Below, piece by piece: positions 11,514-20,608 of a stretch of DNA of 49,112 nucleotides (position 1 is the first letter of the stretch; every line of letters begins with the position of its first letter). The notes under the pieces were generated by a model, which had not been told where the DNA came from, searched no databases, and worked only from the letters and a program-made list of their open reading frames with translations. The stretch covers positions 1 through 49,112 of the forward strand of contig JAMFRU010000123.1 in NCBI GenBank assembly GCA_026224875.1, read 5' to 3'. The DNA is from Acidocella sp. (lineage in GTDB: Bacteria; Pseudomonadota; Alphaproteobacteria; Acetobacterales; Acetobacteraceae). The translations under genes were made by a program, and so were the position numbers.

Positions 11514-12461
11514 TTAAGCGCTGGCCGCATCCAGTTCGGCGATCGCCTCAGCATCCAGCTGCAATTTCGCGGCCGCCACCAGGTCATCTAGCTGCTCCAC
11601 CTTGGTCGCACTCGCAATAGGTGCGGCGATGCCCGGGCGCGTCAGCACCCAGGCCAAAGCCACCTGCGCTGGCGTGGCACTCAGCCGCGCCGCGGCTTTA
11701 TCCAGCGCCGCCAGCACGCCGAACCCTTTGGGGTTACAATATGCCCGCACCGTGTCTCCGCGCGCGCCGGAAGCGTCCTCCAGTTTGCGGTATTTGCCGG
11801 TTAAAAACCCCGCTGCCAGCGCGTAGTAGTTGATCACGCCAATGCCTTCGGCAACGCATAGATCCTGCAGCGCGCCCTCATATTCCGGCCGCTCCATTAA
11901 ATTATACTTCGGCTGCAAAGTCTCATAGCGCGCCAGCCCATTGGCCGCACTCACCGCCAGCGCCTCGGCAAACCGCGCCGCAGTATGGTTGGAGGCGCCA
12001 ATCGCCCGTACCTTGCCCGCTTTGATCAGCCTGTCGAACGCCCCCAGAGTCTCCTCCAGCGGTGTCGCCGGCTTGTCGCGGTGTGCCTGATACAGATCGA
12101 TATAATCCGTCTGTAGCCGGGCCAGCGAGGCCTCGACCGCCTGCGGGATATAGCTGGCGGACAGCCCCTCCTTACCCGGCCCCATGCTGTGCCCGAGCTT
12201 GGTCGCGATGATCAGCCGGTCCCGGTTCCCCCGCGCCTTGATCCAGTTGCCGATGATCGTCTCCGACTCGCCGCCGACATGGCCCGGCAGCCAGTTGGAA
12301 TACATATCCGCGGTGTCGATGGTGTTGAGCCCGCGCTCCAGTGCGGCATCCAGCACACGGAAGGAGGCGGCCTGGTCCAGCGTCCAGCCGAACACATTTC
12401 CGCCCAGCATTACCGCCGGAATTTTTATCCCCGAACGCCCTAATTCGCGTGTTGGCAGCAT
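11514..12461 (-). CDS. aldo/keto reductase
   Basis: A 315-residue NAD(P)H-dependent TIM-barrel oxidoreductase. Catalytic tetrad residues are Asp49 and Tyr54 in TIDTADMYSNW, Lys88 in IATKLG and the His of YQAHRDK. The C-terminal cofactor-binding pattern (IASATKVEQLDDLVAAAKLQL) is typical of the family. A clear ribosome binding site (AAGGGAGAGAGACC) precedes the ATG. The substrate is unknown. It is divergent from the GNAT gene with about 90 bases between the starts. Confidence 0.93.
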   Translation of the reverse strand: MLPTRELGRSGIKIPAVMLGGNVFGWTLDQAASFRVLDAALERGLNTIDTADMYSNWLPGHVGGESETIIGNWIKARGNRDRLIIATKLGHSMGPGKEGLSASYIPQAVEASLARLQTDYIDLYQAHRDKPATPLEETLGAFDRLIKAGKVRAIGASNHTAARFAEALAVSAANGLARYETLQPKYNLMERPEYEGALQDLCVAEGIGVINYYALAAGFLTGKYRKLEDASGARGDTVRAYCNPKGFGVLAALDKAAARLSATPAQVALAWVLTRPGIAAPIASATKVEQLDDLVAAAKLQLDAEAIAELDAASA

Positions 12462-12549
12462 GGTCTCTCTCCCTTGATTGGCGGCACTTGATTTGGGCCA
12501 GAGTATCGCGCGGCTTCCCGGCCCGGCAAGTACCCTGCATACTCAGCCC

Positions 12550-12957
12550 ATGTCGCAGGTCAGCTACAGCACCGAACCCGATCTCGCCCCCGCGGACTTC
12601 GCCCGCGTGCTGGCCGAATCGGGCCTCGGCGCACATCGGCCCATAACCGACGATACCCGCCTGGCCGCGATGCTCGCCAATGCCAGCCTGATCCTGACCG
12701 CCAGGCTGGATGGCGCACTGATCGGCGTTGCCCGCTGCATCACCGACTTCGCCTGGTGCGCCTATGTCTCGGAGCTGGCTGTCTGCCCTTCCGCCCAGGG
12801 CCTGGGCGTCGGCCGTGGCCTGCTGGCGCATGCCCGCGCCCAGCTCGGCCCCCAGGTCAGCCTCATCCTAATTTCGGTCCCCGAGGCTACGGGATTTTAC
12901 GAACGCGCTGGAATGGAACACATCCAAGATGCCTTCTGGTACCGCCGCGAAGCTTAG
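12550..12957 (+). CDS. GNAT family N-acetyltransferase
   Basis: 135 residues from MSQVSYSTEPDL. The acetyl-CoA binding motif is clear: ELAVCPSAQGLGVGRGLLAHA (Q-x-x-G-x-G pattern), followed by ISVPEATGFYERAGM, the usual end of the fold. The acceptor substrate is unknown. A TTG 24 codons upstream is in frame, but the ATG gives a normal family length. Its stop overlaps the end of the decayed alcohol dehydrogenase on the other strand by four bases. Confidence 0.88.
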   Translation: MSQVSYSTEPDLAPADFARVLAESGLGAHRPITDDTRLAAMLANASLILTARLDGALIGVARCITDFAWCAYVSELAVCPSAQGLGVGRGLLAHARAQLGPQVSLILISVPEATGFYERAGMEHIQDAFWYRREA

Positions 12958-13270
12958 ATCTCGATGCAGATTTTTCCAAAATGCTGCCCTGTGTCCTGGT
13001 AACGCAAGGCATCGGCCAGCGCCTCCAGCGGGAACACCCGGCCGATCACCGGTTTGATCCCATTTGCCTCGATCGCGCGGATCATGTCGGTCTGATCCTT
13101 CCGGCTCCCCACGGTCACGCCTTGCAGCCGTAGCCGCTTTGCCTGCAGCCCGTCGCGAAAGTTCACAGTGGCGGCGCGCAGCCGCACCCTTATCTCGCCC
13201 GGTCCCGGCGGGTGGCCATGGCTGTGCCTAGATAAAGCGTATCGAGTGAGGCCGGCTGGGTGATCCGCAT
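12954..13270 (-). pseudogene. remnant of a zinc-type alcohol dehydrogenase/quinone oxidoreductase
   Basis: Reading leftward from the ATG at 13270, the frame gives MRITQPASLDTLYLGTA, a typical N-terminus of medium-chain dehydrogenases, and then stops. In a neighbouring frame the sequence continues GHPPGPGEIRVRLRAATVNFRD (in two readable pieces), still N-terminal in the family. It then jumps directly to LRLQGVTVGSRKDQTDMIRAI and HFGKICIEI, the C-terminal end. So there is one frameshift near 13210 and an internal deletion of roughly 200 codons that removed the zinc site and most of the Rossmann domain. The remaining 77-codon frame cannot make an active enzyme. Confidence 0.85.
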
Positions 13271-13614
13271 CGCACGCAAGTTTTGAGTTTCCTCTAATTG
13301 CCGTCAGGCGCGGTGGTGTGCCCGGTTGAGCCTATTTCCGGCGCCAGGGAAACCGCCGTGCTGGGGTGAGCACACAATTGTGCGTTGCACAATCGCACCG
13401 GTGTGTCATTTCACTCTGTTGCCGATCACCATATTTTTGCCTCAAGGAAGCGATTTGGTTTCATGCACGCTGGCCCTAATTCCAGGAGCCAATCTGGCTT
13501 AAGCCTCAAAACCGCAATAATTTGCCCTGGCGTGACATTGTGGCTCTTCATAACTGCCTCGCACTATGATACACTCACACGCAAAACCAATAAGATCCAA
13601 GGGAGCGGGCTGGC
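13271..13614. other. intergenic region upstream of the Ala/Gln-rich protein gene
   Basis: No gene is supported here. The segment is less GC-rich than its surroundings and should hold the promoter of the gene starting at 13615. A perfect 10-bp palindrome CACAATTGTG lies at 13373-13382, followed closely by GCACAATCGC; it resembles a repressor half-site pair but has no assigned regulator. Confidence 0.5.
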
Positions 13615-15591
13615 ATGGACAATGATATACGGGTCGTCACGGACAAAGAGGTCTATCTCCTTGCGTCGGCCGCGGTATCAAAATCTGAAACGGAAAGCGT
13701 CTTTCGCAACTGGCTCAGAACGGGCGGGCTGACCGGCGCCGACATTGCCGATGCGATCACAATCGTTGGTGTCGAAGATCTTTCTCTGCCTATGTCTGTA
13801 ACGAGTGTTGAGAGTTGGGGTAAATGGAGCCTGATTCAAGGCAGCTTCCAGAAGCGTGAATTCGACCGCGACCAACGCCAGTATGAACGCGATTATCTGA
13901 CCTACCAGGCCGAAGAAAAGAAGCAGCATGCGGCAAAAGAGCGTGGTGAGAGCCATGCGTTGCCGCCCATGCCGCGCAACCCCGACCGCGAGGATTATTT
14001 CGAGTACTTCCCAGATCATGGTGAGTACACAACATCGTTCAAAGGCATTTTGCGCGCCTTTGGCGAGGAGGCACTGGGCCGTGCCAAGCCTTACCTCAAC
14101 GACATTGCCATTTCGCTCGACCAGCTGTTGCGCAAAGGCTTCCCCGCCGCTGAAGCCGCCGCCACGGCACCCGCCGCCATCAACCGCGATGTGCTGAATA
14201 CGTTGGTCGATGAATATGTCAGCGACCGTGGTATCGACTGGGTTAAAGACCAGGCGAAGAAATACGAGAAGGCGAAAAAACTCGAAATCGGCGATGTGAA
14301 TTACCGGCGCGAGTGCAATATCGTTTTTCTTCCGGTTCGGGTGATTGCATATAGTTATGCCGGCCGCACTTACGTGGCGGTTTCAGACCCTATTCGCAAT
14401 GAATATCTTTTGGGCACGCCGCCCGTGCCGGTAAAAGCGGTGCCGCCGGCGGCAGTGGCCGGCAAATCCAATATGAAGCTGGCCGGCATGGCGGCTGGGG
14501 CGGTGGCGTTGCTGGCCGTTCTGGGCAGCGGGTATTTTATGCTCTCGTCCAAACATAAGGAAGTTGCCACGGTGCAGGCCCCCGCCGCGCCGGACAACGC
14601 GGCCCAGCAGCAAGCCCAGCAAGAGGCGGCACAACAGGCCGCACAACTAGCCGCCCAGAAGCAAGCCGCCGCGCAGGCCGCACAGCAACAAGCCGCACAG
14701 CAACAAGCCGCACAGCAACAAGCCGCCGCGCAGGCTGCACAACAACAGGCCGCACAGTTGGCGGCGCAGCAGGCAGCCGCTGCCAACGCGGCCGCCACGG
14801 AAGCTGCAGCGCAAGCCGCCGCCCAGCAAGCTGCCGAACAGGCCGCGCAATTGGCGGCACAGCAAGCCACCCAGCGCGCCGCCGCCGAACAAGCCGCTAA
14901 AGCCGCCGCTGCTAAGCAAGCCGCCATAGCCGCGGAACAGGCAGCTCAAGCACAAGCACAAGCCGCCGCCCGGGCCGCAGCTGCCGAGCAGGCGCAGGCC
15001 GCAGCCCAGGCGCAAGCCGCGGCACAACTGACCGCGACTTCCAAACCCGCCAAAAATGCCAAAGCCACGGCTGATACCGCCAACAGCCTGACCGCTGATG
15101 CCGATGCCTCACCCGGTACCCCCCCCATGAAGGAGGATGCCAAATCCGGCAAAAAACCGGCTGCCTCCAAAACCGTGGCTTCACCCGAGCCGAAACAGCC
15201 CCCCACGGTCGGGCTTACCGGCAAATCCTACGAGGCGTTTTCATCGGGCGATCTGCGCCTGCCCGCAACCGCCACGCCAACCGCCGGGGGGGCCGCCATC
15301 ATGTCCACCGAGGCCGAAACACACGACGGTCAGGGCCTGGCCAAAACCACAGCGCAGGCCGGTTCAGGCAACGATCTGGGCTATTATTACCTGGGCGTCG
15401 CAGCCCAAGATGCCGGCAATGCCGCCGCCGCCCGCACCTATTACCAGCTCTCGCTCCAGCACAGCCAAACCAACAACCCGCCCTCCGTGTGCTCGCCAGG
15501 CCACAAAAAAACCTACCAGCCCGACCTGTGCCACGGCATAGTACTCCCCAGCCGCGCCTCCCGCGCCCTGGCCTCGCTGCCCGGTAACTGA
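13615..15591 (+). CDS. membrane protein with Ala/Gln-rich (TolA-like) periplasmic region and C-terminal TPR-like motif
   Basis: A 658-residue protein with ribosome binding site AAGGGAGCGGGC. Residues 1-285 form a soluble, charged domain I do not recognise (it includes VTDKEVYLL and RRECNIVFLPVRVIAYSYAGRTYVAV in its last part). One membrane helix follows at ~287-310 (MAAGAVALLAVLGSGYFML). Residues ~322-475 are almost only Ala and Gln (QQAAQQQAAQ units), a composition typical of long periplasm-spanning helices such as TolA. A Pro/Thr/Lys-rich stretch and a single TPR-like motif (GYYYLGVAAQDAGNAAAARTYY, ~585-606) end the protein. Topology is probably N-in, C-out. The function is unknown; a trans-envelope linker role is inference. 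Confidence 0.82.
   Translation: MDNDIRVVTDKEVYLLASAAVSKSETESVFRNWLRTGGLTGADIADAITIVGVEDLSLPMSVTSVESWGKWSLIQGSFQKREFDRDQRQYERDYLTYQAEEKKQHAAKERGESHALPPMPRNPDREDYFEYFPDHGEYTTSFKGILRAFGEEALGRAKPYLNDIAISLDQLLRKGFPAAEAAATAPAAINRDVLNTLVDEYVSDRGIDWVKDQAKKYEKAKKLEIGDVNYRRECNIVFLPVRVIAYSYAGRTYVAVSDPIRNEYLLGTPPVPVKAVPPAAVAGKSNMKLAGMAAGAVALLAVLGSGYFMLSSKHKEVATVQAPAAPDNAAQQQAQQEAAQQAAQLAAQKQAAAQAAQQQAAQQQAAQQQAAAQAAQQQAAQLAAQQAAAANAAATEAAAQAAAQQAAEQAAQLAAQQATQRAAAEQAAKAAAAKQAAIAAEQAAQAQAQAAARAAAAEQAQAAAQAQAAAQLTATSKPAKNAKATADTANSLTADADASPGTPPMKEDAKSGKKPAASKTVASPEPKQPPTVGLTGKSYEAFSSGDLRLPATATPTAGGAAIMSTEAETHDGQGLAKTTAQAGSGNDLGYYYLGVAAQDAGNAAAARTYYQLSLQHSQTNNPPSVCSPGHKKTYQPDLCHGIVLPSRASRALASLPGN
14680..14724 (+). 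repeat. three perfect 15-bp tandem repeats in the Ala/Gln-rich coding region
   Basis: The unit GCACAGCAACAAGCC occurs three times in a row, encoding AQQQA each time, within a longer, more diverged Ala/Gln repeat from about 14590 to 15030. Such perfect in-frame units can expand or contract by slippage and change the length of the helical region. Confidence 0.85.
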
Positions 15592-15700
15592 GGGTGGGGG
15601 TGTTTTAAGGGAAAAAGGCGGCCCTCGACCCGCTGGGGCCTCAGGCCCTTGGCGGGTCCAAGGCAGAGCCTTGGCCTTTTCCCTTAAAACAACCCCACCC
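15592..15700. terminator. long imperfect inverted repeat, probable bidirectional terminator
   Basis: The left arm (15592-15619) and right arm (15674-15700) are ~27-bp inverted copies differing by one base gap and one mismatch; key blocks are GTTTTAAGGGAAAA and TTTTCCCTTAAAAC. The ~55-base centre folds again (GACCCGC pairs with GCGGGTC; GGGCC with GGCCC). The element starts right after one stop codon and ends next to the stop codon of the convergent gene, the expected place for a shared terminator. It is longer and more structured than an ordinary terminator. Confidence 0.75.
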
Positions 15701-16783
15701 TCACAGTTGGCCGAGCCAGGCGCCGGCGGGGGCGCAGGTTAGGCCTACGTCTTTTAGGGTTAGTATGCCGGGTCTGGCTGCTTTTATGTCTATGGCGGCG
15801 CTTACGGCGGGGAGGGCGGTCATTGAGTCCCAGTCGTGATTTGTCCAATGCGGGGGCGGGGTCATGCGGAAGCGGGCGTTCAGGCCTGGTTCGCCGTCGA
15901 TTACCACGTGATACTGGTCGGCATCGATTTCCCAGCTTTCGGCGAGGTTTTTGGTGAGGTACCAGACCACCTGGTTGCGCACCACGACCTGGCCTTTGCT
16001 CTTGCCGGCCCAATCGGCGCGGACGGCGGCGATGGTGCCTTTTTCCATCCGGAACCAGCCTAGATCGACGGTCTCCGCGGCTGTGGCAAATTCCGCCTTG
16101 AATTCGGTATCGTCGATCTCGAATCCTAAAGCGTCCGCCATGCGGTATACCGTATCGCGGAACATGATCATCCAGTTGTACGCCGCTTCATGCACGGCGG
16201 GGGAGGCTACCGGCAGTCCCATGCCCAGGGTTGTCCAGGTTTCCACCGACTCATAAACCGAGCAATCGGCGGATTCCGTTACTGATACGCAATTTACTTT
16301 CCGGCAGATTGCCGTCATCCCCGCGACCATGGAATTGATCCAGCCTGGGTTGATGCCAGTGACATAAAACGAGCTGCCGCTGCGCTGGCATGCGGCCTCG
16401 AGTGCTGTCTTGGTCTCGCCCTGAATACCGCCCACGTTGAGGAAGAGGTTGGTGCTGATTACATCCATGCCCGCGTCCAGCAGCCGCACGGCGTGGTCCA
16501 GATCCGCCATGAATGGCGCGTAGATCACCGTATCCGCTCCGAGCCTGATCAGCGCCGCGTAGATCACCGTATCCGCTCCGAGCCTGATCAGCGCATCGAT
16601 GTCGTTCGTGGCCAGCACGCCTGTTTCCGGCCGCCCGCAAAGTGTGCCGGCATCCACCCCGGCCTTGTCAGCGCCGTAGGCGTAGACCCCGGCCAGTTCC
16701 AGCCGTGGATCATCGAGAATCGCCCGCAAACTCATCTTGCCGACTTTCCCGGTGGTCCATTGAATCACCCGCAATTTTTTCAT
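15701..16783 (-). CDS. NAD(P)H-dependent amine dehydrogenase/DapB-like oxidoreductase with internal tandem duplication
   Basis: 360 residues with ribosome binding site AGAGGGAACC. The N-terminal Rossmann fold (LRVIQWTTGKVGKMSLRAIL) and the dihydrodipicolinate-reductase-like layout match a family often annotated as NAD(P)H-dependent amine dehydrogenases; the substrate is unknown. The striking feature is a perfect in-frame duplication of 13 residues: ALIRLGADTVIYA occurs twice in a row at ~64-89. This lies in the strand-turn that follows the cofactor site, where family members have one copy. The frame is open, but activity may be altered. It is convergent with the Ala/Gln-rich gene. Confidence 0.82.
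   Translation of the reverse strand: MKKLRVIQWTTGKVGKMSLRAILDDPRLELAGVYAYGADKAGVDAGTLCGRPETGVLATNDIDALIRLGADTVIYAALIRLGADTVIYAPFMADLDHAVRLLDAGMDVISTNLFLNVGGIQGETKTALEAACQRSGSSFYVTGINPGWINSMVAGMTAICRKVNCVSVTESADCSVYESVETWTTLGMGLPVASPAVHEAAYNWMIMFRDTVYRMADALGFEIDDTEFKAEFATAAETVDLGWFRMEKGTIAAVRADWAGKSKGQVVVRNQVVWYLTKNLAESWEIDADQYHVVIDGEPGLNARFRMTPPPHWTNHDWDSMTALPAVSAAIDIKAARPGILTLKDVGLTCAPAGAWLGQL
16517..16594. repeat. perfect 39-bp tandem duplication inside a coding gene
   Basis: Bases 16517-16555 and 16556-16594 are identical, adjacent copies. Because 39 is a multiple of three, the frame of the oxidoreductase gene is kept and 13 residues are duplicated. Complete identity points to a recent event. 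Confidence 0.97.
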
Positions 16784-16846
16784 TTCGGTTCCCTCTGCAA
16801 GCGTTCTTTTGCGCGTATTAAGAGCCGTTTTTGAGCGGCCGTACAG

Positions 16847-17934
16847 CTAGGGCAGCAAGCGCTGTAAATAGGCCGCGATCTCGTCCGGCGTTTTGGCCGC
16901 ACAGCCCACATAGCCGACCGGCCGGAGCAGCCAGATGCCGCCGGGGTGCAGCGGCGGGCGAATGTCTGCTTCCACCAACAAGGCAAAATGCCCCCTGCAG
17001 CACCAGCGCCAGTTTCCAGACCAGGTTGGGCATCCTGCATGCCGGTGTTCATGCCCTGGCCGCCGGCCGGGCTGTGCACATGCGCTGCGTCGCCGGCCAG
17101 AAACACCCCGCCCCAGCGGTAGCGCGCCACCTTGCGCCCGTTAATGCGAAACCCCGCCAGCCAGACGGGGTTGGAGGCCACCATGCCCCCTGGGCCGCGC
17201 CGGTCGATAACCGCCTGCACCTGCGCCAGTGTAGGGTCCGGCGCTCGCGCGGCACCGGAGGGCGGCTGGTCCGCGATGACCCGGTAGTGCCCCGGGCCGA
17301 TCGGGAAAATCGCAAACGCGCCATCCGCATGCCAGTAGATCATAAGCTCGCTGTCAGGTGCCGGGTAGCCGGTCATATGGATATCGGCGAGAATCCAGTC
17401 GCTGCTATTGGTTTCGCCTTTGAAATCAGCGCCCAGCGCGTGCCGTGTGATGCTATGCGCGCCATCGCATCCCACCAGATAATCCGCCGTCACATCTTCG
17501 GTGGTGCCATTGGCATGTTTCAGAATCGCCTGCGCCGCATCGGCATTTACGGACACCACCTCGACATTGCGCTCCACAACCACGCCCAGCTCGGCGAGCC
17601 GTTCCTCCAGCAGTCTTTCGGTTTCGGACTGCGGCAGCATCATCGCGTAAGGGAAGGGGGTTTCAACCGCGCCTAGTTCCAGCCGGCCGATCCGCCGTTT
17701 ACCCGAAACGAGATTGACCGCCCCGACATTGAATCCCGCCGCGAGAAAACGTTCCGTGCCGATGCCTCGGGCCATCAGCTCCAGCGTGCGCGACCACAGC
17801 ACTAGCGCCTTGGATTTATCCGTCCGTGCCGGTGCCTTATCGACAATGCGCACCCGCACCCCGAAGCGCGCCAGCTCCGCCGCCAGCGTCAGCCCCACCG
17901 GCCCGGCCCCGATAATCATCACCTGCGTCTGCAT
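16847..17934 (-). pseudogene. decayed FAD-dependent aromatic-type monooxygenase
   Basis: The first ~310 codons from the ATG at 17934 (ribosome binding site GAGAGGAG) read as an intact flavin monooxygenase N-terminal part: FAD-binding VMIIGAGPVGLTLAAELARFG, then GCDGAHSITRHALG and FLAGDAAHVHSPAGGQGMNTG. After MQDA the correct continuation (NLVWKLALVLQG) is in another frame. It is then followed, in a third frame, by the C-terminal end HFALLVEADIRPPLHPGG... to a stop at 16847. Two frame changes and the loss of roughly 100 or more codons of the C-terminal domain make this a pseudogene. The uncorrected open frame runs to 16780 with nonsense residues. Confidence 0.87.
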
Positions 17935-17996
17935 CGCCGCTCCTCTCACGGAATATGCTGGTCATATAACGATCATCCGTAAAGGCGCGATGAATA

Positions 17997-19718
17997 TTAC
18001 CGCAGCAGATTAACCTTGGTCAGGTCGATCACCTCATCGGTACGGCCATTCAGCACGGCTTTCATCAAGAACAAACCAAAATGCTTGGCATCCTGCACCC
18101 CGATTTTCGGTGGCATTACCAGTTCCTGGCGCGCGCTTACCACGTCCACCAATGCTGGACCATCATGCGCCAATGCCGCGGCAATGCCTGCTTCCAACCC
18201 CTGCGGCGATTCCACGCGCACGCCTTTAATTCCCATTGCTTCCGCCATGGCGGCAAAATTAGGGTTCTTCAGATCGCAGCCGGTATCGATGAACCCGTTG
18301 GCCTTCATCTCAAGCTCGACAAACCCCAAAGTGCCGTTGTTCAGCACGATTACTTTGACCGGCAGACCCATCTGCGAAAGGGTAATGAAATCGCCCATCA
18401 TCATGCTGAACCCGCCATCGCCCGAGAGGGAAATAACCTGCCGCTTGGGGTACGTGGCCTGCGCGCCGATGGCCTGCAACAGCGCATTGGCCATCGAGCC
18501 GTGGTTGAACGAGCCCAGCAGCCGGCGCTTTTTCCCCAGTTGCAAATACCGCGCGGCCCAAACCGTTGGTGTGCCGACATCGCAGGTAAACACGGCATCG
18601 TCGGCGGCAAGCTTGCTCACCAGGCTGAATACGGTCTGCGGATGGATGGTCTTGCTGCCCGGCTTGATTTCCGCCAGTGCGTCCAGATCCTTGCGCGATT
18701 TGACGTAATGCGTCCGCGCGGCATCGAGATGTGTCGTGTCGCTCTTTTCCTTCAGCAGCGGCAGCAGCAGGGCCAGTGTTTCGCTCACATCGCCGACCAG
18801 CCCAAGCTCCAGCGGGCAACGATTGCCTAAGGCCTCGGCGCGCAAATCTATTTGAACCACTTTCGCATGTTCCGGGTAAAACTGCCGGTAGGGGAAATCT
18901 GTGCCCAGCATCACCAACGTATCGCAGCCCTTCATGGCGAGGTACCCGCTGGCAAAGCCGATAAATCCCGTCATGCCGACATCGTAAGGGTTGTCGTGTT
19001 CCACATGCTCCTTGCCGCGTAGAGCATGGACTACCGGCGCCTTTAGTTTTGCCGCAAGAGCCACCACCGCATCATGCGCTCCGGCGCAGCCGGCACCGCA
19101 TAGCAGGGTCACATTGCTGGCGCCATTCAGCAACGCTGCAAGCTTGGCCAGTTGGTCATCGGCCGGGCGCACCACGGGGGCCGCCGGGACCAGAAAGCGC
19201 GGTACTGGTTTATCCAGCGCGCCAAGCGCTACATCGCCCGGAATTACCACCACCGCCACACCGCGATTCGCGATGGCTGAGCGCATGGCGCGTTCCAGAA
19301 TTTGCGGCAGTTGCGCCGGGTTAGTCACCAGCTCGACATAATGGCTGCATTCGCGGAACAGGCTTTCCGGATGCGTTGCCTGGAAATAATCAATGCCGAT
19401 TTCGGAGCTGGGAATATGTGCTGCAATCGCCAGCACCGGCACGCGGGAGCGGTGGCAGTCGAACAGCCCGTTGATGAGATGCAGATTGCCCGGCCCACAG
19501 CTGCCCGCACATACCGCCAGCTCGCCGGTCAGCGCCGCCTCGGCCCCGGCGGCGAAGGCGCCCGCCTCCTCATGGCGCATATGCACCCATTCTATGTTTT
19601 TCTGGCGGCGCAGGGAGTCGGTAAATCCGTTCAGGGAATCTCCCACCACGCCATAGATGCGTTTAACCCCGGCCTGGCTCAGGGCTTCGGCCATAAAATC
19701 CGCTGCTGTTCTCGCCAT
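17997..19718 (-). CDS. poxB: pyruvate dehydrogenase (quinone), PoxB
   Basis: A 573-residue thiamine diphosphate and FAD flavoenzyme that decarboxylates pyruvate to acetate and CO2 and passes electrons to the quinone pool at the membrane. It aligns end to end with E. coli PoxB as I recall it: [79 protein letters not shown] and the ThDP motif [11 protein letters not shown]...NN. The C-terminal tail ([16 protein letters not shown]) matches the lipid-activated membrane anchor. Ribosome binding site is GGGAGATAAAAC. PoxB is used in stationary phase and at low oxygen, which suits a stress-adapted host. Confidence 0.96.
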   Translation of the reverse strand: MARTAADFMAEALSQAGVKRIYGVVGDSLNGFTDSLRRQKNIEWVHMRHEEAGAFAAGAEAALTGELAVCAGSCGPGNLHLINGLFDCHRSRVPVLAIAAHIPSSEIGIDYFQATHPESLFRECSHYVELVTNPAQLPQILERAMRSAIANRGVAVVVIPGDVALGALDKPVPRFLVPAAPVVRPADDQLAKLAALLNGASNVTLLCGAGCAGAHDAVVALAAKLKAPVVHALRGKEHVEHDNPYDVGMTGFIGFASGYLAMKGCDTLVMLGTDFPYRQFYPEHAKVVQIDLRAEALGNRCPLELGLVGDVSETLALLLPLLKEKSDTTHLDAARTHYVKSRKDLDALAEIKPGSKTIHPQTVFSLVSKLAADDAVFTCDVGTPTVWAARYLQLGKKRRLLGSFNHGSMANALLQAIGAQATYPKRQVISLSGDGGFSMMMGDFITLSQMGLPVKVIVLNNGTLGFVELEMKANGFIDTGCDLKNPNFAAMAEAMGIKGVRVESPQGLEAGIAAALAHDGPALVDVVSARQELVMPPKIGVQDAKHFGLFLMKAVLNGRTDEVIDLTKVNLLR

Positions 19719-19826
19719 GTTTTATCTCCCGCTTACGGCCCAGTATTGCCCAGGTGGGCCAGACTTGGCTTGTCCATTCCAGCGCACAAGAGGGTTGGCG
19801 CATAAGAAGGCTGGCGCAAGGGGCCG

Positions 19827-20573
19827 TCACCCGGCCAGTTCGCGTTCCACCACCGCCGCGCGCATTTGCCGCGCCGTCGCCAGCGCGGTTTCGTCGGCAG
19901 CCAGCATCATAACCCGCGTCAACCGGTCGGATGCAGGCGAAAATCCCACCGTGGAGATATCGCCCGCATCCCAGGGGGGTGCTGTTGCCGTCCGCACCGT
20001 CTGCCACACCGCAGCGGCGTGCTGCAGTGAGTCCACCCGGTACACCGCCACGTAGCCAGGGCGCGGCCCGCCGTAAATCTGGTGTGCGGAGGCTTCGCCC
20101 AGCCAGCCGGCCAGAAGCTCGGGCTGTTTCATCAGTGCGGAAAACCGCGTCTCGATGTACCATTCCAGTGCCGCCGGCGTGGCCGCTGTCGCGTCCAGCC
20201 ATTCCACCACCACCGCCGCAGTAATACCACGGTCCGGTGTCTTCACACGCTCGATGACCGCATCATAATACCCGCCGCCGGGCGGTGCCGTGGTATCGGT
20301 CGCACTGCTCATCATCATTTCAGCGCCCAGATTATCCATCGATCCGGTCATCTGCACCGGGTCTGTGTTCTCATACAGGCTCAGGAAATTCTGCTGGTAG
20401 GGCGTTGGCCGCCCCTCGTTGAAATCCACCGTTGTCCGGCGGAAGCACTGCGCCGCCACGGCAGCCGGGCGTGCGGCCATCACATCGCGGACATGCACCC
20501 AGAAGTACCAATCGTCATGCTCTTTTTCCCGGCCAGGCTTGGCATCGGCCAGTATGAGATATTGATTATACAT
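19827..20573 (-). CDS. EthD-like dimeric alpha/beta-barrel protein
   Basis: About 248 residues from MYNQYLILADAKPGRE; the ribosome binding site GAGGGAGAAAGC selects this ATG over one 26 codons upstream. Two ferredoxin-like halves can be read (QYLILADAKPGREKEHDDWY and GITAAVVVEWLDATAATPAALEWY), each with the short-chain pattern strand-acid-helix seen in EthD/dimeric alpha-beta barrel proteins, which bind small hydrophobic molecules. No catalytic residues can be named. It lies between poxB and the YgjP-like gene on the same strand. Confidence 0.68.
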   Translation of the reverse strand: MYNQYLILADAKPGREKEHDDWYFWVHVRDVMAARPAAVAAQCFRRTTVDFNEGRPTPYQQNFLSLYENTDPVQMTGSMDNLGAEMMMSSATDTTAPPGGGYYDAVIERVKTPDRGITAAVVVEWLDATAATPAALEWYIETRFSALMKQPELLAGWLGEASAHQIYGGPRPGYVAVYRVDSLQHAAAVWQTVRTATAPPWDAGDISTVGFSPASDRLTRVMMLAADETALATARQMRAAVVERELAG

Positions 20574-20608
20574 TGCCGCTTTCTCCCTCGCTCCTGATCC
20601 CGAAGCGT

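Noticed and set aside
13373-13382. CACAATTGTG palindrome as an assigned operator
   Set aside because: Only ten bases long, with no neighbouring regulator; kept as a remark in the intergenic entry and not called as a site.
14370-14927. Cys/Ala-rich frame on the minus strand
   Set aside because: The cysteines come from reading the Ala/Gln (GCC, CAG, GCA) repeats backwards; compositional artefact.
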